64,000 nt of DNA from Chaenocephalus aceratus (Eukaryota > Chordata > Actinopteri > Perciformes > Channichthyidae): NCBI GenBank assembly GCA_023974075.1, contig CM043798.1, positions 5,031,397 through 5,095,396 of the forward strand, in the 5' to 3' direction. The stretch's first letter is position 1. Every line of letters begins with the position of its first letter. The translations under genes were made by a program, and so were the position numbers. This document shows positions 21,280 to 52,026 of the stretch, in pieces. The notes beneath the pieces are model-generated. The model ran no database searches. It was not told the DNA's origin and worked only from the letters and a program-made list of their open reading frames with translations.

Positions 21280-21490
21280 GCACTATTCTCTGTGATTGAC
21301 ATTGCACTATTTCTCTATGTTTTATTCCCCATGTTTTTATTTTTAATTATTTTATCCCACTTTATGCTTTGCTCTTGCTGCTTGTTTTACACTGATTTTA
21401 TGTCTTATTTTTTACTGATGTAAAGCACTTTGAACTGCAATCCCCTGTATGAAAGGTGCTATACAAATAAAGTTATTATTATTATTATAT
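21280..21490 (+). mobile_element. L2 3' UTR and tail, probable continuation of 13517-14180
   Basis: The sequence TGCACTATTCTCTG..GATGTAAAGCACTTTGAA..GGTGCTATACAAATAAAGTT followed by ATT repeats is a typical L2-group 3' tail. It begins directly after the Rex1 tail. The L2 ORF at 14160 lacks exactly this part, so the Rex1 seems to have inserted into the L2 3' UTR. Confidence 0.7.
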
Positions 21491-22190
21491 TTATAGCCTA
21501 TAGGCCTAGTGCTTTTCTACAACCCAAAGACGCTTGCACGCTTACACATGTCCTGCAATACACATGCTGCAGCTGCCCAGCTACTCACTGTTTGTAAAAG
21601 TAAATAAATAGTATAAATAGCATTTCAATAATGTACTTTCTATACCCTGCTTCATAAACAATACTGACATCCCTGTGCTCCTCCGAGTCTGGGGGTCCGG
21701 GGATATGAGGACAGCGCGAGGACACAGACAGACAGGCTGCTTCACTTCATAAAGGAAATGGCGTCAATATTAACAACACAGGAGTTAAAACGCTTAATAA
21801 CCTTCATTACTTGTTAGAGAAAGAACATAAGAAAGGTTGACACCGGCATTAATCATGTGAATGTGTGTTTCTGCGTTTGTTTGTTTGTTTGTTTGTTTGT
21901 TTGATGTTGTTGTTGTTGCACTTTAACTCATCCAGATGAAGATTTGATACTTGTTAATGTAATTCATTTACATTTTAGAGTTTTACAGTTAAAGGGTTCA
22001 GACTGTCATTGTGATTTTATCAAAGTTGTTGCTCTATTCAGGTTTTAACCAAAATGTGCCAGAAGTACAATTGCCTTTGCATTTTTTTATTTTTTTTTGT
22101 ATGACTACTTATTTTACTGTCTTGTAAATGTTAACAGGACAGCATGTTAAATAGGAGGGCTAGAAAATAAGAAATGTAGTAAAGCTGTTC
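21491..22190. other. No recognisable gene
   Basis: AT-rich, with a (GTTT)n run of about 7 units at 21874-21903. No coding or element ends. Confidence 0.5.
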
Positions 22191-22596
22191 AAGTTAGTCG
22201 CACTCGATTCAATTGAGGCAATCAGTTGTGTCAATGTTTTTAAGTTTTAAGTTATGTGATTTTGAGATGACTAAGTCAATGTGTTTGGTTTGGTTGAAAT
22301 AATAAATATTGAGTTCTGTTAACTAAAATAAAAAAGTACTTTGAGTACTTATGTCTTTAAGTTCTGGTAACTTAATCCATTAGTACAGGTGAATTCAAAT
22401 GTTTAAGTCACAGTACCTGAACATATTTGAGTTGACTTAATAAGCCATTTTAATTTTACTGTAATCAATAGGTACATGTAGCATTTAATCCAATTATTTA
22501 AGTTTTTGAAAATTGTAAGTTTTGAGTTGATTAACTTAAAATACATGAGGCACTCAGTTGCCCTCATTTTTTTGAGTTAAGTTTACTTATTGGGGC
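22191..22596. repeat. Dispersed repeat (TTAAGT/GAGTTAAGTTTACTT type)
   Basis: Many short TTAAGTT, TTTGAGTT and AACTTAA motifs, running up to GAGTTAAGTTTACTTATTGG. It continues after the Harbinger-like insertion as TTACAGTGTACACTG at 23237. Family undetermined. Confidence 0.5.
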
Positions 22597-22599
22597 TTA

Positions 22600-22751
22600 C
22601 GGTACGTCCACACAGCAGCTTTTCGAAAATCTTGGAGCTGGGCGTGTCTGACAGCTTGGGGATTTTTTGCGAGCAATGCGACCAACAACCAATCACATGA
22701 ATCTCCCGCCCCCGACATACAAAGCAAAAAACCCCGGGGATTTTATGCGAG

Positions 22752-22786
<35 letters not shown>

Positions 22787-23236
22787 CCCCAAACAGGCGA
22801 AAACCTACCAGTTTCACCCACTGTCTCTGCCACCTCCCTCCATGCCTGGTTCCTCCGGTTTGTATCCCGTTAATAGTTCTGGTCATAAAGAACCGGGTGA
22901 TTTGCTACCGTAATTTCTCGTTTGGAATATGAGGAAATGAACTGCGGTCTGGTTCTCCCTGCTTACAAGCGGTTTGATTGGCTAGCGCTTCTACTGTCAG
23001 ATTTGCATAAACGTGTTTGATTGGCTGGCGCTTCCAGCTCAGCTTCAAAAGTTGAACATTGCTCAACTTTGGAATCCTTGAAATCCTGGACATCCTGGAA
23101 ATCTTCGCTTCGCTCCCCCACAATGCAGTTCGGCGAAAAGCGAGGCAAAGTGACGTCATCCCCATTCAAAGTCAATGGGCAGAGAAGCGTTGGAAGCGGT
23201 GGAAGATTCTTCTGAAGCTGCTGTGTGGACGTACCG
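22600..23236. mobile_element. PIF/Harbinger-like MITE
   Basis: A 637-bp element with perfect terminal inverted repeats of about 23 bp (CGGTACGTCCACACAGCAGC, and more inward), flanked by TTA at 22597-22599 and 23237-23239. The 3-bp TTA duplication points to PIF/Harbinger. It contains two internal near-duplications (GCGAGCAATGCG/GCGAGCAATATA and GATTGGCTAGCGCTTC/GATTGGCTGGCGCTTC) and a (TA)14 tract. It has no transposase. Confidence 0.85.
22754..22782. repeat. (TA)n microsatellite
   Basis: About 14 TA units inside the Harbinger-like MITE. Confidence 0.95.
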
Positions 23237-23291
23237 TTACAGTGTACACTGAAAAACGACAGCTTGGTCGGTGGTCCACAAAACTCTATAG

Positions 23292-23376
23292 CAGGGGTGG
23301 GGAACCTTTTTCCTCTCAATGGCCATTGCTTCAACATCCTCCGAGGGCCGTACAAATTATTGACCTCTGCTTAAAA
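23292..23376 (-). mobile_element. CAGGGGTGGGGAAC-type hAT MITE, terminal fragment
   Basis: CAGGGGTGGGGAACCTTTTTCCTCTCAATGGCC is the inward reading of the right end of the 58318-59231 element. Only about 85 bp remain, in opposite orientation to the other copies. Confidence 0.8.
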
Positions 23377-24825
23377 ATACTGATGGAGATGGAAGAATAC
23401 CGGTTCAAAGCAGTATTCTGACATTAGCTCAGATTAGCTAGCTGCGTAAGCAATACCGATGACAGTCATATGCCTATCTCTCTAGGCAGGGCTCTGTCAT
23501 CAAGCCAATCTTAGGAGCATAGCTATCATAACTTCAACACAGTGTCTCATGAGCGTCTTCCATGTAGTCATACATCCGGCTACGTGCACAGCTACGTAGG
23601 GCCTCTGTTATCATGTGCTACTCTGATATAGAAGGAACATTCAGTATTTTCCCAACAGTAATATAAGTAAAAGTATTACTAACAGTAGTAATAGTAGCAA
23701 ACATGCTATTACCAAATGTATAGAAATAGTAAAGTTATATCAGCAGTAGTAATAATAAAAAAGTAGTAGTATTTGTGAAAGTACTGGCAGCTGTAGTAGC
23801 ATTAGTTGTACTCATAGCAACAGAACTAACCCTATGAATGCAGTAAATCACAACGAAGTGTCAGGGATCATCCAAAGGAGCAGTTACATTAGCTCAATCC
23901 ACTGTTCTTCTTCTGTTCTGTTGGTAACAGGTATTGCTCTCAAACAAGCCAATGTTCCCTTTGAGTTCTTAACTTTCCACTTAATCCCTCCTCTCACTGT
24001 CACCTCCCCCACTCTCTCTCTTCCACACTTTTCAATCACTCAACAGTCATCACTAACACCGGGGCTGCTGACGGGTGAGAGTGTGTGAGGGTGTGTTTTC
24101 TATAACTTTGTCATGGTGTGCTCAGCGGCAATTCAATGCACAGGCTTTCCTGTGCTAAAACCCAGGGGCCCTAAAGGGGAGTTGGAATGTCCATTAATTA
24201 TATAATAAAATATATATATAAAAAAATAATTGGGGAAGTAGTGGCAGTGAGCAAACAGGCCAGTTTTTTGCCCGTAGCAACATTTGATAAATGTTTCCTG
24301 TACCCCTGTATTTGTTGATTTAATTGGTCAGTCTATCCGTTATGAGCATCTTCATTTCTCATAATACCCAACCATTACAGTTTGAGAGACTTAAGGAGCA
24401 GTACTCAAAAGCAAGAGTCCAGAAAGAAAGACCCAAAAAAGACTACAGTTACCAGTTATTTTAAAGAGCTATACAACCAACCCACCCTATACTATTGGCA
24501 TGAACCATTAAGAGAACATCTAGCAAGAAGGCAAAAGGCAGATCTTCCTATCACAATATACGTTGTGAAGAACAGCATTTGCTGGCACTGACTGTGTATA
24601 AACTGAAACAAGTGCATCCACAGAACTGAGCACTGAGAACTGAGCATCCATACAATGCTGACCCTGGCTGGGGATTGATCACATTGTTTGTGCTTACTGG
24701 GCCAAAGTGGACCCGGAGGCTAGTCAAAACAGATATGCTGACCTTTCCAAGTGGTTTAGCCAATATAAACACCAAAGACATGCACCAGGAGGAACCGAGA
24801 TTTTGGCAACTATGTCAATAGAACT
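23377..24825. other. No recognisable gene
   Basis: Contains a GTAGTA-rich patch (23660-23810) and otherwise single-copy-looking AT-rich DNA. Short frames at 23834-24088 and 24382-24591 show no family motif. Confidence 0.45.
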
Positions 24826-25413
24826 AGACATGTCATACTGTTGAGAGACATGTCATACTGTTGAGAGACATGTCATACTGTTGAGAGACATGCCATTCTG
24901 TTGAGAGACACGTCATACTGTTGAGAGACATGTCATACTGTTGAGAGACATGTCATTCTGTTGAGAGACACGTCATACTGTTGAGAGACATGTCATACTG
25001 TTGAGAGACATGTCATACTGTTGAGAGACATGTCATACTGTTGAGAGACATGCCATTCTGTTGAGAGACACGTCATACTGTTGAGAGACATGTCATACTG
25101 TTGAGAGACATGTCATTCTGTTGAGAGACATGTCATACTGTTGAGAGACATGTCATTCTGTTGAGAGACATGTCATTCTGTTGAGAGACATGTCATACTG
25201 TTGAGAGACATGTCATTCTGTTGAGAGACATGTCATACTGTTGAGAGACATGTCATACTGTTGAGAGACATGCCATTCTGTTGAGAGACACGTCATACTG
25301 TTGAGAGACATGTCATTCTGTTGAGAGACATGTCATTCTGTTGAGAGACATGTCATTCTGTTGAGAGACATGTCATTCTGTTGAGAGACATGTCATTCTG
25401 TTGAGAGACATGT
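24826..25413. repeat. 20-bp minisatellite, about 29 copies
   Basis: Unit AGACATGTCATACTGTTGAG, precisely 20 bp throughout. Variants are CATA versus CATT, plus rarer CGTC and TGCC forms. Each of the three TGCC units is followed at once by a CGTC unit, so the array grew by duplicating blocks of several units. No spacers are present, so it is not a CRISPR array. Confidence 0.98.
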
Positions 25414-26880
25414 TTTGTTATTTGAAAGACCAATACTAAATGGCCTATGCCAGGATAAAAGTGCCCCCTCCTGCAATGTGGTCTTCCTGGCAACATTAAT
25501 GTTAGCTGGCCATTTGAACACGATGGTGCGTTAACAAATGCCTCCACTGACACAACTACTGGTGGTTGTACAGAAGCAAAGCCTTAGTAGAATAAAAGTA
25601 GACATTTTTGTTTTTCACAAACACTTTAATTTCATATACTGCATTTTGTCAAACACATTTCATACAAAGAGAAGCTAATAGTTAGTTGGCGAGTGCACAT
25701 AAAATGATAATACTGTCAAATAGTGAAAGTGACTTAATAACATTACATTCTTTGGGCAGACACATTTCAGTTGCTCAAGTACCCTCATATTAACTTTATA
25801 CAATAAGAACTGCAATTTGCTATACTGTATAACATTAAAATGCTCTTTTTAAGAATACTTGACTTTGTTAGTGAGACATTTGATCCATCCAAAACATTTC
25901 AAAGACAGTATGAAACTTGTTGCTGTGGTGTCTTGTTTGTTTCTGACAGCTCCTCCAGTAACATGTTGAAGATGTATAAACTTATTTTCAGTCAAAAGTC
26001 GTGTTCTGCTACATTGAGATTTACTGTCTAAACCACACGGTTCCAGACAAGATGTCTCTCACGCACTTCGTACCGTAGTAACAATCCTCTCTTACACAAC
26101 AACGTGTGCCTAACAGATGTATTTACTACCACCCACAGTTTATGTATTGGCTGTGATGGGTAAATGAAGAAAACATGTAGGAAGCACTAACCTTTGGTTG
26201 TTTGTCTTGAGATGTTCCTATTTCATTACAATATGACTTAATAATTCAATAATAACGGCTTTGCATCATGTCAACAACAAAAGAGGATTTTTCAGTCCTA
26301 ATAAAATCAAACTGTTTGTAACAGTTTTCCTAAGAAAGGGTCCTTCTTTGAAAGGAGGTTGAAAACCTGGCAGCATATTCTTTTAAACCTACCTGTACAC
26401 ACTAGTGATACAATCTCACTGAACCCCATTTGTCAGATGTGTGTGGTTAAGCATGCTTGGTGGATCAGACTTGATTCCTTGGAACAAGCCCTACAAAGTA
26501 CCAATATGTCAGGACACAACACATTATTGAATGAGGCCCGGTGTCTCTTATAATGTAGGTGTATTGGACTGACTCAAAGACAATGCCAGCATGGTTATGA
26601 TCTGGGGACATTCAGGGGCCAATATGGCCAAATATGGTACACTTTGACAAAGGACGAATCATCCTAGAGTTTTAGCAAAATGTAACACTGAAATAGCATT
26701 TAACATCCCATTTAAAAAAAACAGCTGATATGATAATGGCCATTTACTTCATGTCTTGTCATCTAAAACATCCTTTTGATTTGACAACCAAGTTTGTTCC
26801 ACTCAAATGAACACAGTAATGCCTGTGATGCATTGTTCTGCATGTTTCAAAGCTCAGTTCTGTCCGGTCATCATGTCACT
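25414..26880 (-). other. Probable dact3 3' UTR and downstream region
   Basis: AT-rich sequence directly after the dact3 stop on the minus strand, with no other gene. A weak ATTAAA polyadenylation-like hexamer (minus strand) lies near 25629-25624, about 1.25 kb past the stop. The true 3' end cannot be fixed from sequence alone. Confidence 0.4.
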
Positions 26881-46133
<19,253 letters not shown>

Positions 46134-47556
46134 CCTCCCCTTCAGTTTTACTTTCCCAACAAAGGGAGGCTGAATAGACCCTCTGAAGTCCTTCACTCTT
46201 CTAGCTCTCCGGATCCCGCAGTGGAGCTGCAGCGCTGGGCGTTCAGCGGCTGGACTCACCGCTGGAGACTCGGACCCGTTCTCCTCCTCAAGTCTGAGCT
46301 ACGCTGAAGCACAGTGAAGTTAGTTTGAAGTTGGATATCCAACAGACCCAGCAGCGGCAGTTTCCTCTCAGTTACATGGGCGCTTCTAGGGGGGGGAGAC
46401 AAGGGGCCAGTGCCCCTGTAATACTGTGCTTGGACCCCTCCTGTGACCCCCCTTTTTCAGTAGTGTAATTAAATCAATTGAAACTAAGTTACTGAAACAA
46501 ATTATGTTACCAAAACAAATACCAACAACAAATATTAAAGGTAGGTAGGTAATTTCGGAGAGACCAGCTCGAGTGCGCTAGAATTTGAAAATACACAGCC
46601 GGAAAAAATCTGCCACTTCCTTACAGAGCCCCTCCTCCAACACACACGAACGTGCACATGACCAATGAGGACACGAGATAAGTTTGTGCACAGATGGAAG
46701 ACTGACAGGCAGGTAGGCCATCCAGTTATTTTAGCCGGGCCGGCTCAGATGATTGGTGGTGCTTTTTACAGCACTACGGCTTCCACAGATGACATTTCTT
46801 TATGGATTTTTTGTCAAAGCACTTCAGATATTCATTGCTATCGGGATGTTAAGAGCATTCCATGAAATATAACAAAAAGTGTATCTCCAGCCGGTTTCTC
46901 AAACTTATCTACCCCACCTTTAAGAAATAAAAATAAAAACAATGTTTGGCTGCATAAATTATGTATTTATTACCCCAAACTGCATTAAGGTTAATGGCAA
47001 AGTAAGTAACTAAACTAAAATTGTGACTAAGTCATTGACACAAACTCTGTTATTAAAAAACAATATTTTATGATCTTTTTGTGCGCAATGACATTATGCA
47101 ATACTAAACATTTTGAAATGTTGAACAGTCTTTGTCTCTCTTGTCCCACATGAAATGTGCCCCTCATAACATATTATTAAAAGTACAAAAATATTGGCTA
47201 ACAAGTTATTGAAAAGATATAAAAAATGTATAGACATTTTTAATTAAAATATTTGTATAAAACTGGGCAAGCAGTAAAAATCATTATGAAGAGTAAAATA
47301 TGTATCTTAAGACAATGAATTACCCTTTTTTGATGGATTAGATAATACCAATTAAACTTATTAGGATTTGAGCATAAAGTATTACAAAAATAAAACACTG
47401 GTTCTGTGCTATTATTTAAACAGTAATACAATTGGTCACTTTCATCCCACTGCCAAACATGCTAAGTCTGATGGATCTACAACCTCAAACCGACTTCACC
47501 TCTGTCTCTGTTGTGCAGGCTCACTCGGACAGCTGTTGGTGGAGTCTGAAGGCATG

Positions 47557-47580
47557 ACACACGCACGCGCGCGCGCGCAC

Positions 47581-47614
<34 letters not shown>
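47557..47614. repeat. (CG)n(CA)n microsatellite
   Basis: A CACGCACGCGCGCGCGCGCA run leads into about 17 CA units. Confidence 0.95.
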
Positions 47615-47617
<3 letters not shown>

Positions 47618-48503
47618 ATCTGCTGAGGGCACTCCATGCTCTGATTGCAAATGGAAAGCACAATGAAATACAAATCTGAAATATAAAAGGAAATAACAAC
47701 ATAACCTCGCCCCAATCATTTGGTATTGTGAGTAAGGGTGCACACTGTGGTGTGTCAGAGTTATTACTGAGATTATAGCAATTGTCACTACAATAAGTAT
47801 CAAATATCTAGTTTGGGATAAGATGTTGTCAATATTAGTCAGTGCCTCTCTCGTGCAGCACTGATGGATATACTGCGTTTACAGAATATACTGTATATAT
47901 TATGTTTATACACTTTGTACTTTCAATAAATATACATAACCCCTTTTCCTGTGGCAGATGATTCCTTTACAACAGTGACCAGCATCGTCATCTTTTCCTA
48001 TGCTTTGGAAAGACATTCAGAGGAATATTTAGAGCTAAGCATGCCACCTATAGGTTATGAGTGTGAACAGCTCAAATATGTTATATTTAATGGGACATCT
48101 GTACACTATTAATAATCAATTAAACATGTTCAATGTCAGGTAAGGTAAGTGCTCTAGTATTGAAAGCTATAATCTGACATCACCGAATGAAAAAAATCAC
48201 ACTTGATCCATGAATTGTTTTGCACTTTTATTCATTCCTCTGTCTTGAATCATTTTTTTTCCTTAAAATAATTTGTTTTATCCTCAAACCACTGCCAGCG
48301 TAGTTTAAGCCCTTATAATATGTACTATAACTCTACACAACAATAGGCATTACATTATTATATCTGTATAAATACTTTTTGTTCATATATGCAGATCAAA
48401 ATAGGTTTCAGACGACTGGTCAGATATTGTAAGCACACACAGGAGAACACAACGCGTTACAACCAAGTGAGATGACTGAAGGCAGGATGAAGAGATACTG
48501 CAG

Positions 48504-48504
<1 letters not shown>

Positions 48505-48579
<75 letters not shown>

Positions 48580-48584
48580 GTGTG
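48505..48584. repeat. (TG)n microsatellite
   Basis: About 40 units with one CG break near the end. Confidence 0.97.
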
Positions 48585-50696
48585 GAGTGCTGAAAGTTGA
48601 GGGTGCATTCTGTGATGTCATGGAAACTCGACTCTAAAGGTTCAGTGTGTGGGTTTTAGTGACATCTAATGGTCAGTTTGCAGAGTGCAACCTAGACCTC
48701 AAACAGAAACATTACAGAGCATAGAAAACACATGATTAAACTCTTAAAAAAACATGATCATGAATGCTATGATATATGGCTGCCAAGAGATCCCCCTAAT
48801 GCTACACTGCTCCTTTAAGAAATATACCCAATCAAACCATCTTCGTTTATAAGCAGGTCTCCCTTGAAAAAGAGATCAATGGATAAATAAAGGTCACAAC
48901 AAAAAAAAGTTCCATTTTGATGTCAGCTGGTTCATTTTGTGATTGCACAAACAGACTTGTCACATACCACATATGGGCCTCACTGTGACTGCTCGTGATT
49001 AAACCTCAGGGTGTCTACTCTCCAGGCTCATCTCCAGTGTTTACATGCGCTAAACTGAAACCTCGAGTGTCGATGCATGGAGTTCAACATGATCTTAATC
49101 GCTAGCATTAATAGAATAGCCATGCATTGTATATACAGTAGAGGAGCCACGTGACCTCGGTGGTACTTTACAAGATATCCCATCAACAAGTCATGATTCA
49201 AGTGAAATGACATCATCTCTACATATGCCTTTGGAGTAAATAAGGTTATCAAATTGCACCTCCGAATTTAACAGTCTTACATTTGCAGTGTCAAACGATA
49301 TGGAGAGAAAATAGAGAATTCATCATTTATGTGTGGTTCATAAGATTCAAAAATGAAAATAAAAGTTTGCACTTATATCTGAATATTTGCCCAAAACGAA
49401 TTCATACCGTAACTGTACTCTACTTGTAGTCCACCTGTTCGATCTGTTAAGCACGACCGTCTGTTTTGCACCTGATGGTCCTGAGTCATGTTTTATCATA
49501 TGTCTTGTCATACATTGAAGAGTTTGGCGCTCATCCTCGAGTCATAAAACACGTTCACAGGTTGGACCAGTATTATAAAAATAAAGGCATGGAAGTCTTG
49601 CCAGACATCACACATATTACACTGTTCCCAGAAGGGTGTGATCAATCAATCAATTCATGAATATATCATCAGACAAGTTGTTATAGCTGCAGTGACTAAT
49701 TACATTTCTGAAACGAGTCTTCCAGCTGGGACATGGACACATTTTCTCAAACTAATATGAACACTGACGGGATAAACAGCGCCCTGTTGAGTTAGACTAA
49801 CATTCCTCAGAAGCAGAAACCACTGGGAGGTCAATATCAACGATTAGAGCCAAATGTTCCGAAACAAAACCAAAGTCAAGGAGAGAGGATATAGCTTATA
49901 TCTAAGTTTCCTTGATATAAAAACGTTTGAAATGAAATGTAGTATGTGTTCTCATTGCAGGCCACTATGGGCACTTCTTAATTCAAACTGAACAACTACA
50001 TGTGGGCCTGTTGCTGGATCCATAGAGGTCATTTCTGTTATAGATCATCCGCCACTGAGAAATGTTTGTCAATCAGAACACCAAGCAGAAAGGACAAGTG
50101 AAGCAAATAAAGAACAGTGCAGGAGGATGGCACACATTTCATTTCACTGCATCTCACGTTCAGTCTGCTTCATGACTCAGACCCACGGAACAAATACATG
50201 ACGCCTTGTGTTGAAAGGTGCTATAATATAAATCTACTCGCCTCGCCTTACAATCACATATGAATTGATGCAACACCCAGACATGGCTTATGCAACGGTG
50301 CCTCTCCTTCATAGGATAACATGTTGACGTGAGAGCCTTGGCAGCGATGAAGCAGTGAGATGTGTCGGAGTAATCATTGAAACACTGGAATGACATTAAT
50401 GGTTGGCTGTGAACAAAACATTTCTTTGTTTCCTTGGCAACGCATTAGGAAAGTAGGAGCTGTGCCACGCTGACCGCAGAGTCCCTGCTTTCTTTCCATG
50501 AATTCTCTCTGCTTGCAACCCTCTGCATCCCCACGTCACTCGGCCCGCAGAGCGACAGCTCAGAATACTGCATGCCATGAAGTCACATAAGCATACCAAA
50601 TAAAATAAATCACAACGTATGGCATGAGCTCTCAGGGAACCAGCCCCGATCTGCCCGGCATGCCCAGTACAAATATCCCTGACTACAAAAACATCT

Positions 50697-50698
<2 letters not shown>

Positions 50699-50768
<70 letters not shown>
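50699..50768. repeat. (CA)n microsatellite
   Basis: About 35 CA units. Confidence 0.97.
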
Positions 50769-50770
<2 letters not shown>

Positions 50771-50800
50771 TGTATGAGGTTACATTTTGATTGCGTGTAC

Positions 50801-51006
50801 ACTGAATAAACTGAAACGTTGAATTGAATGAAATGTATTATGTCAACAGATCACACATAACTTTATTAGGTTCGATGAAATATATTAATATTAAGTTGAA
50901 CCTAATATTTGTTATTAAACTTAATATTAGTGCTTTCAACTCACCTAGCACAGTTATGTGAAATCTGTTGATATAATACATTTCATTAAGGATCAGGTTC
51001 CAGTGT
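50801..51006. mobile_element. Small inverted-repeat MITE
   Basis: Begins TACACTGAATAAACTG and ends TCAGGTTCCAGTGTA. Inside, AATGAAATGTATTATGTCAA at left is matched in reverse at right (TTGATATAATACATTTCATT). It has about 75-bp arms around a short centre. A similar right end recurs alone at 51740-51825, and a decayed relative lies at about 42080-42215. Confidence 0.75.
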
Positions 51007-51740
51007 AGCTTTGATACTGCAGGCTGTGGATGAGCTGAAGTCTCTCTTCGTGTTTCTCAAGGTATGAAACAAAGAGACACAGCAGCTGCTTGAGATCCTT
51101 GAAGGGTAGGAACATGTCTATGTGTTTGTGCACCTCTGAAAGCGAATGCATATATAATTCCAATATGGATTCTCGATTGGCAAAGCACCGGAAGTGAGAA
51201 GAAGTTGCATGCTTTGGGTCAGTCTGATCTGTGTCTGGATGTGAACGAAGAACAAAGCGTTTTGATGCAGCATCGCGTGGAGAGAAGGAATGTGGATGAT
51301 CGAGATGGAAGGAAAGCTGCAGACAAATCGTGCCAAAGATGTTGTCTCTCTTCTGGAGACAGAGCAGTGTGTAATCCCATCTCATCTCCCGCAGGTCTGA
51401 GGAGGTCACTTGAGTGGGGGGTGCAGCTGGGACTGAACACCCAGCAGGCCTTTTGAAGGCCACCTTCCCTCCATGGGCTCAGAAAGGTAGGATGAATATT
51501 GCACATCATGTCCGCATGCCTTGACGTTATCGATCAGTTATTCTGGGTTCTCCTTTTTTCAGACGCAGGGTGTGGCGGGTGGTCCTTGAGGCCAATGCTT
51601 TTATGGAGAAGAAGAAGGGAGTCTTTTATCTGGATGAGAAGGCAGGAGAAAATGAGTCAGAACATCTGAATATAAACAAATGGAAGAACTGAGACATTAC
51701 ATTACTGATACATTTAAATAAAAAGAGGATGTTTCAACTA
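51007..51740. other. Unassigned DNA with one 156-codon minus frame
   Basis: The minus strand is open from 51463 to a stop at 50993 that falls within the neighbouring MITE. The translation has no recognisable domain, no clear splice context and ordinary composition. Chance frames of this length are expected in 64 kb, so it is not called a gene. Confidence 0.4.
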
Positions 51741-51825
51741 ACCTTATACAATTATGTGTCATTTATTGACATAAAACATTTAATTAAGGTCCACGTTTCC
51801 GTTTTTTTCCGTGTACAATCCACAC
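51740..51825 (-). mobile_element. Solo end of the TACACTGAA-type MITE
   Basis: TATGTGTCATTTATTGACAT, AAAACATTTAATTAAGGTCC and CCGTGTAC match the right end of the MITE at 50801-51006. No partner end is adjacent. Confidence 0.6.
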
Positions 51826-52026
51826 GAGAATGGACACATTTGGAAATATAGGAAGTGACAACAGCAACTAAACATTTTGATATAATAGGTATGTCACATC
51901 CTGCAAAAAACGGAATGTGGCCAAATATTATTGCAACTACATCTGTTGCTGGATTAATTGTACCAGCAGTGTATCTGTTCTATAGGACATGCCTGAGACA
52001 GATAACTGAAGCAGCTTAACCTCATT

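Larger units (their letters stand above)
46380..50800. other. Intergenic dact3 - gramd1b, no gene
   Basis: AT-rich with microsatellites at 47557-47614, 48505-48584 and 50699-50768. A hAT-like GCCCCTG patch near 46390-46420 has no matching end. The expected last exon of gramd1b should lie somewhere between here and 54203 but was not recognised. Confidence 0.45.

Noticed and set aside
24826..25413. Regular 20-bp repeats as a CRISPR array
   Set aside because: Units are head-to-tail with no spacers, and the genome is vertebrate.
46134..46259. Upstream start of dact3 at 46259
   Set aside because: The codon there is GTG, not ATG, and the extra residues do not resemble Dact family N-termini; the ATG at 46133 is preferred.
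50993..51463. 156-codon minus-strand frame as a gene or the missing gramd1b exon
   Set aside because: No domain, no match to the expected gramd1b C-terminus, and its stop lies inside a MITE; frames of this length are expected by chance in 64 kb.
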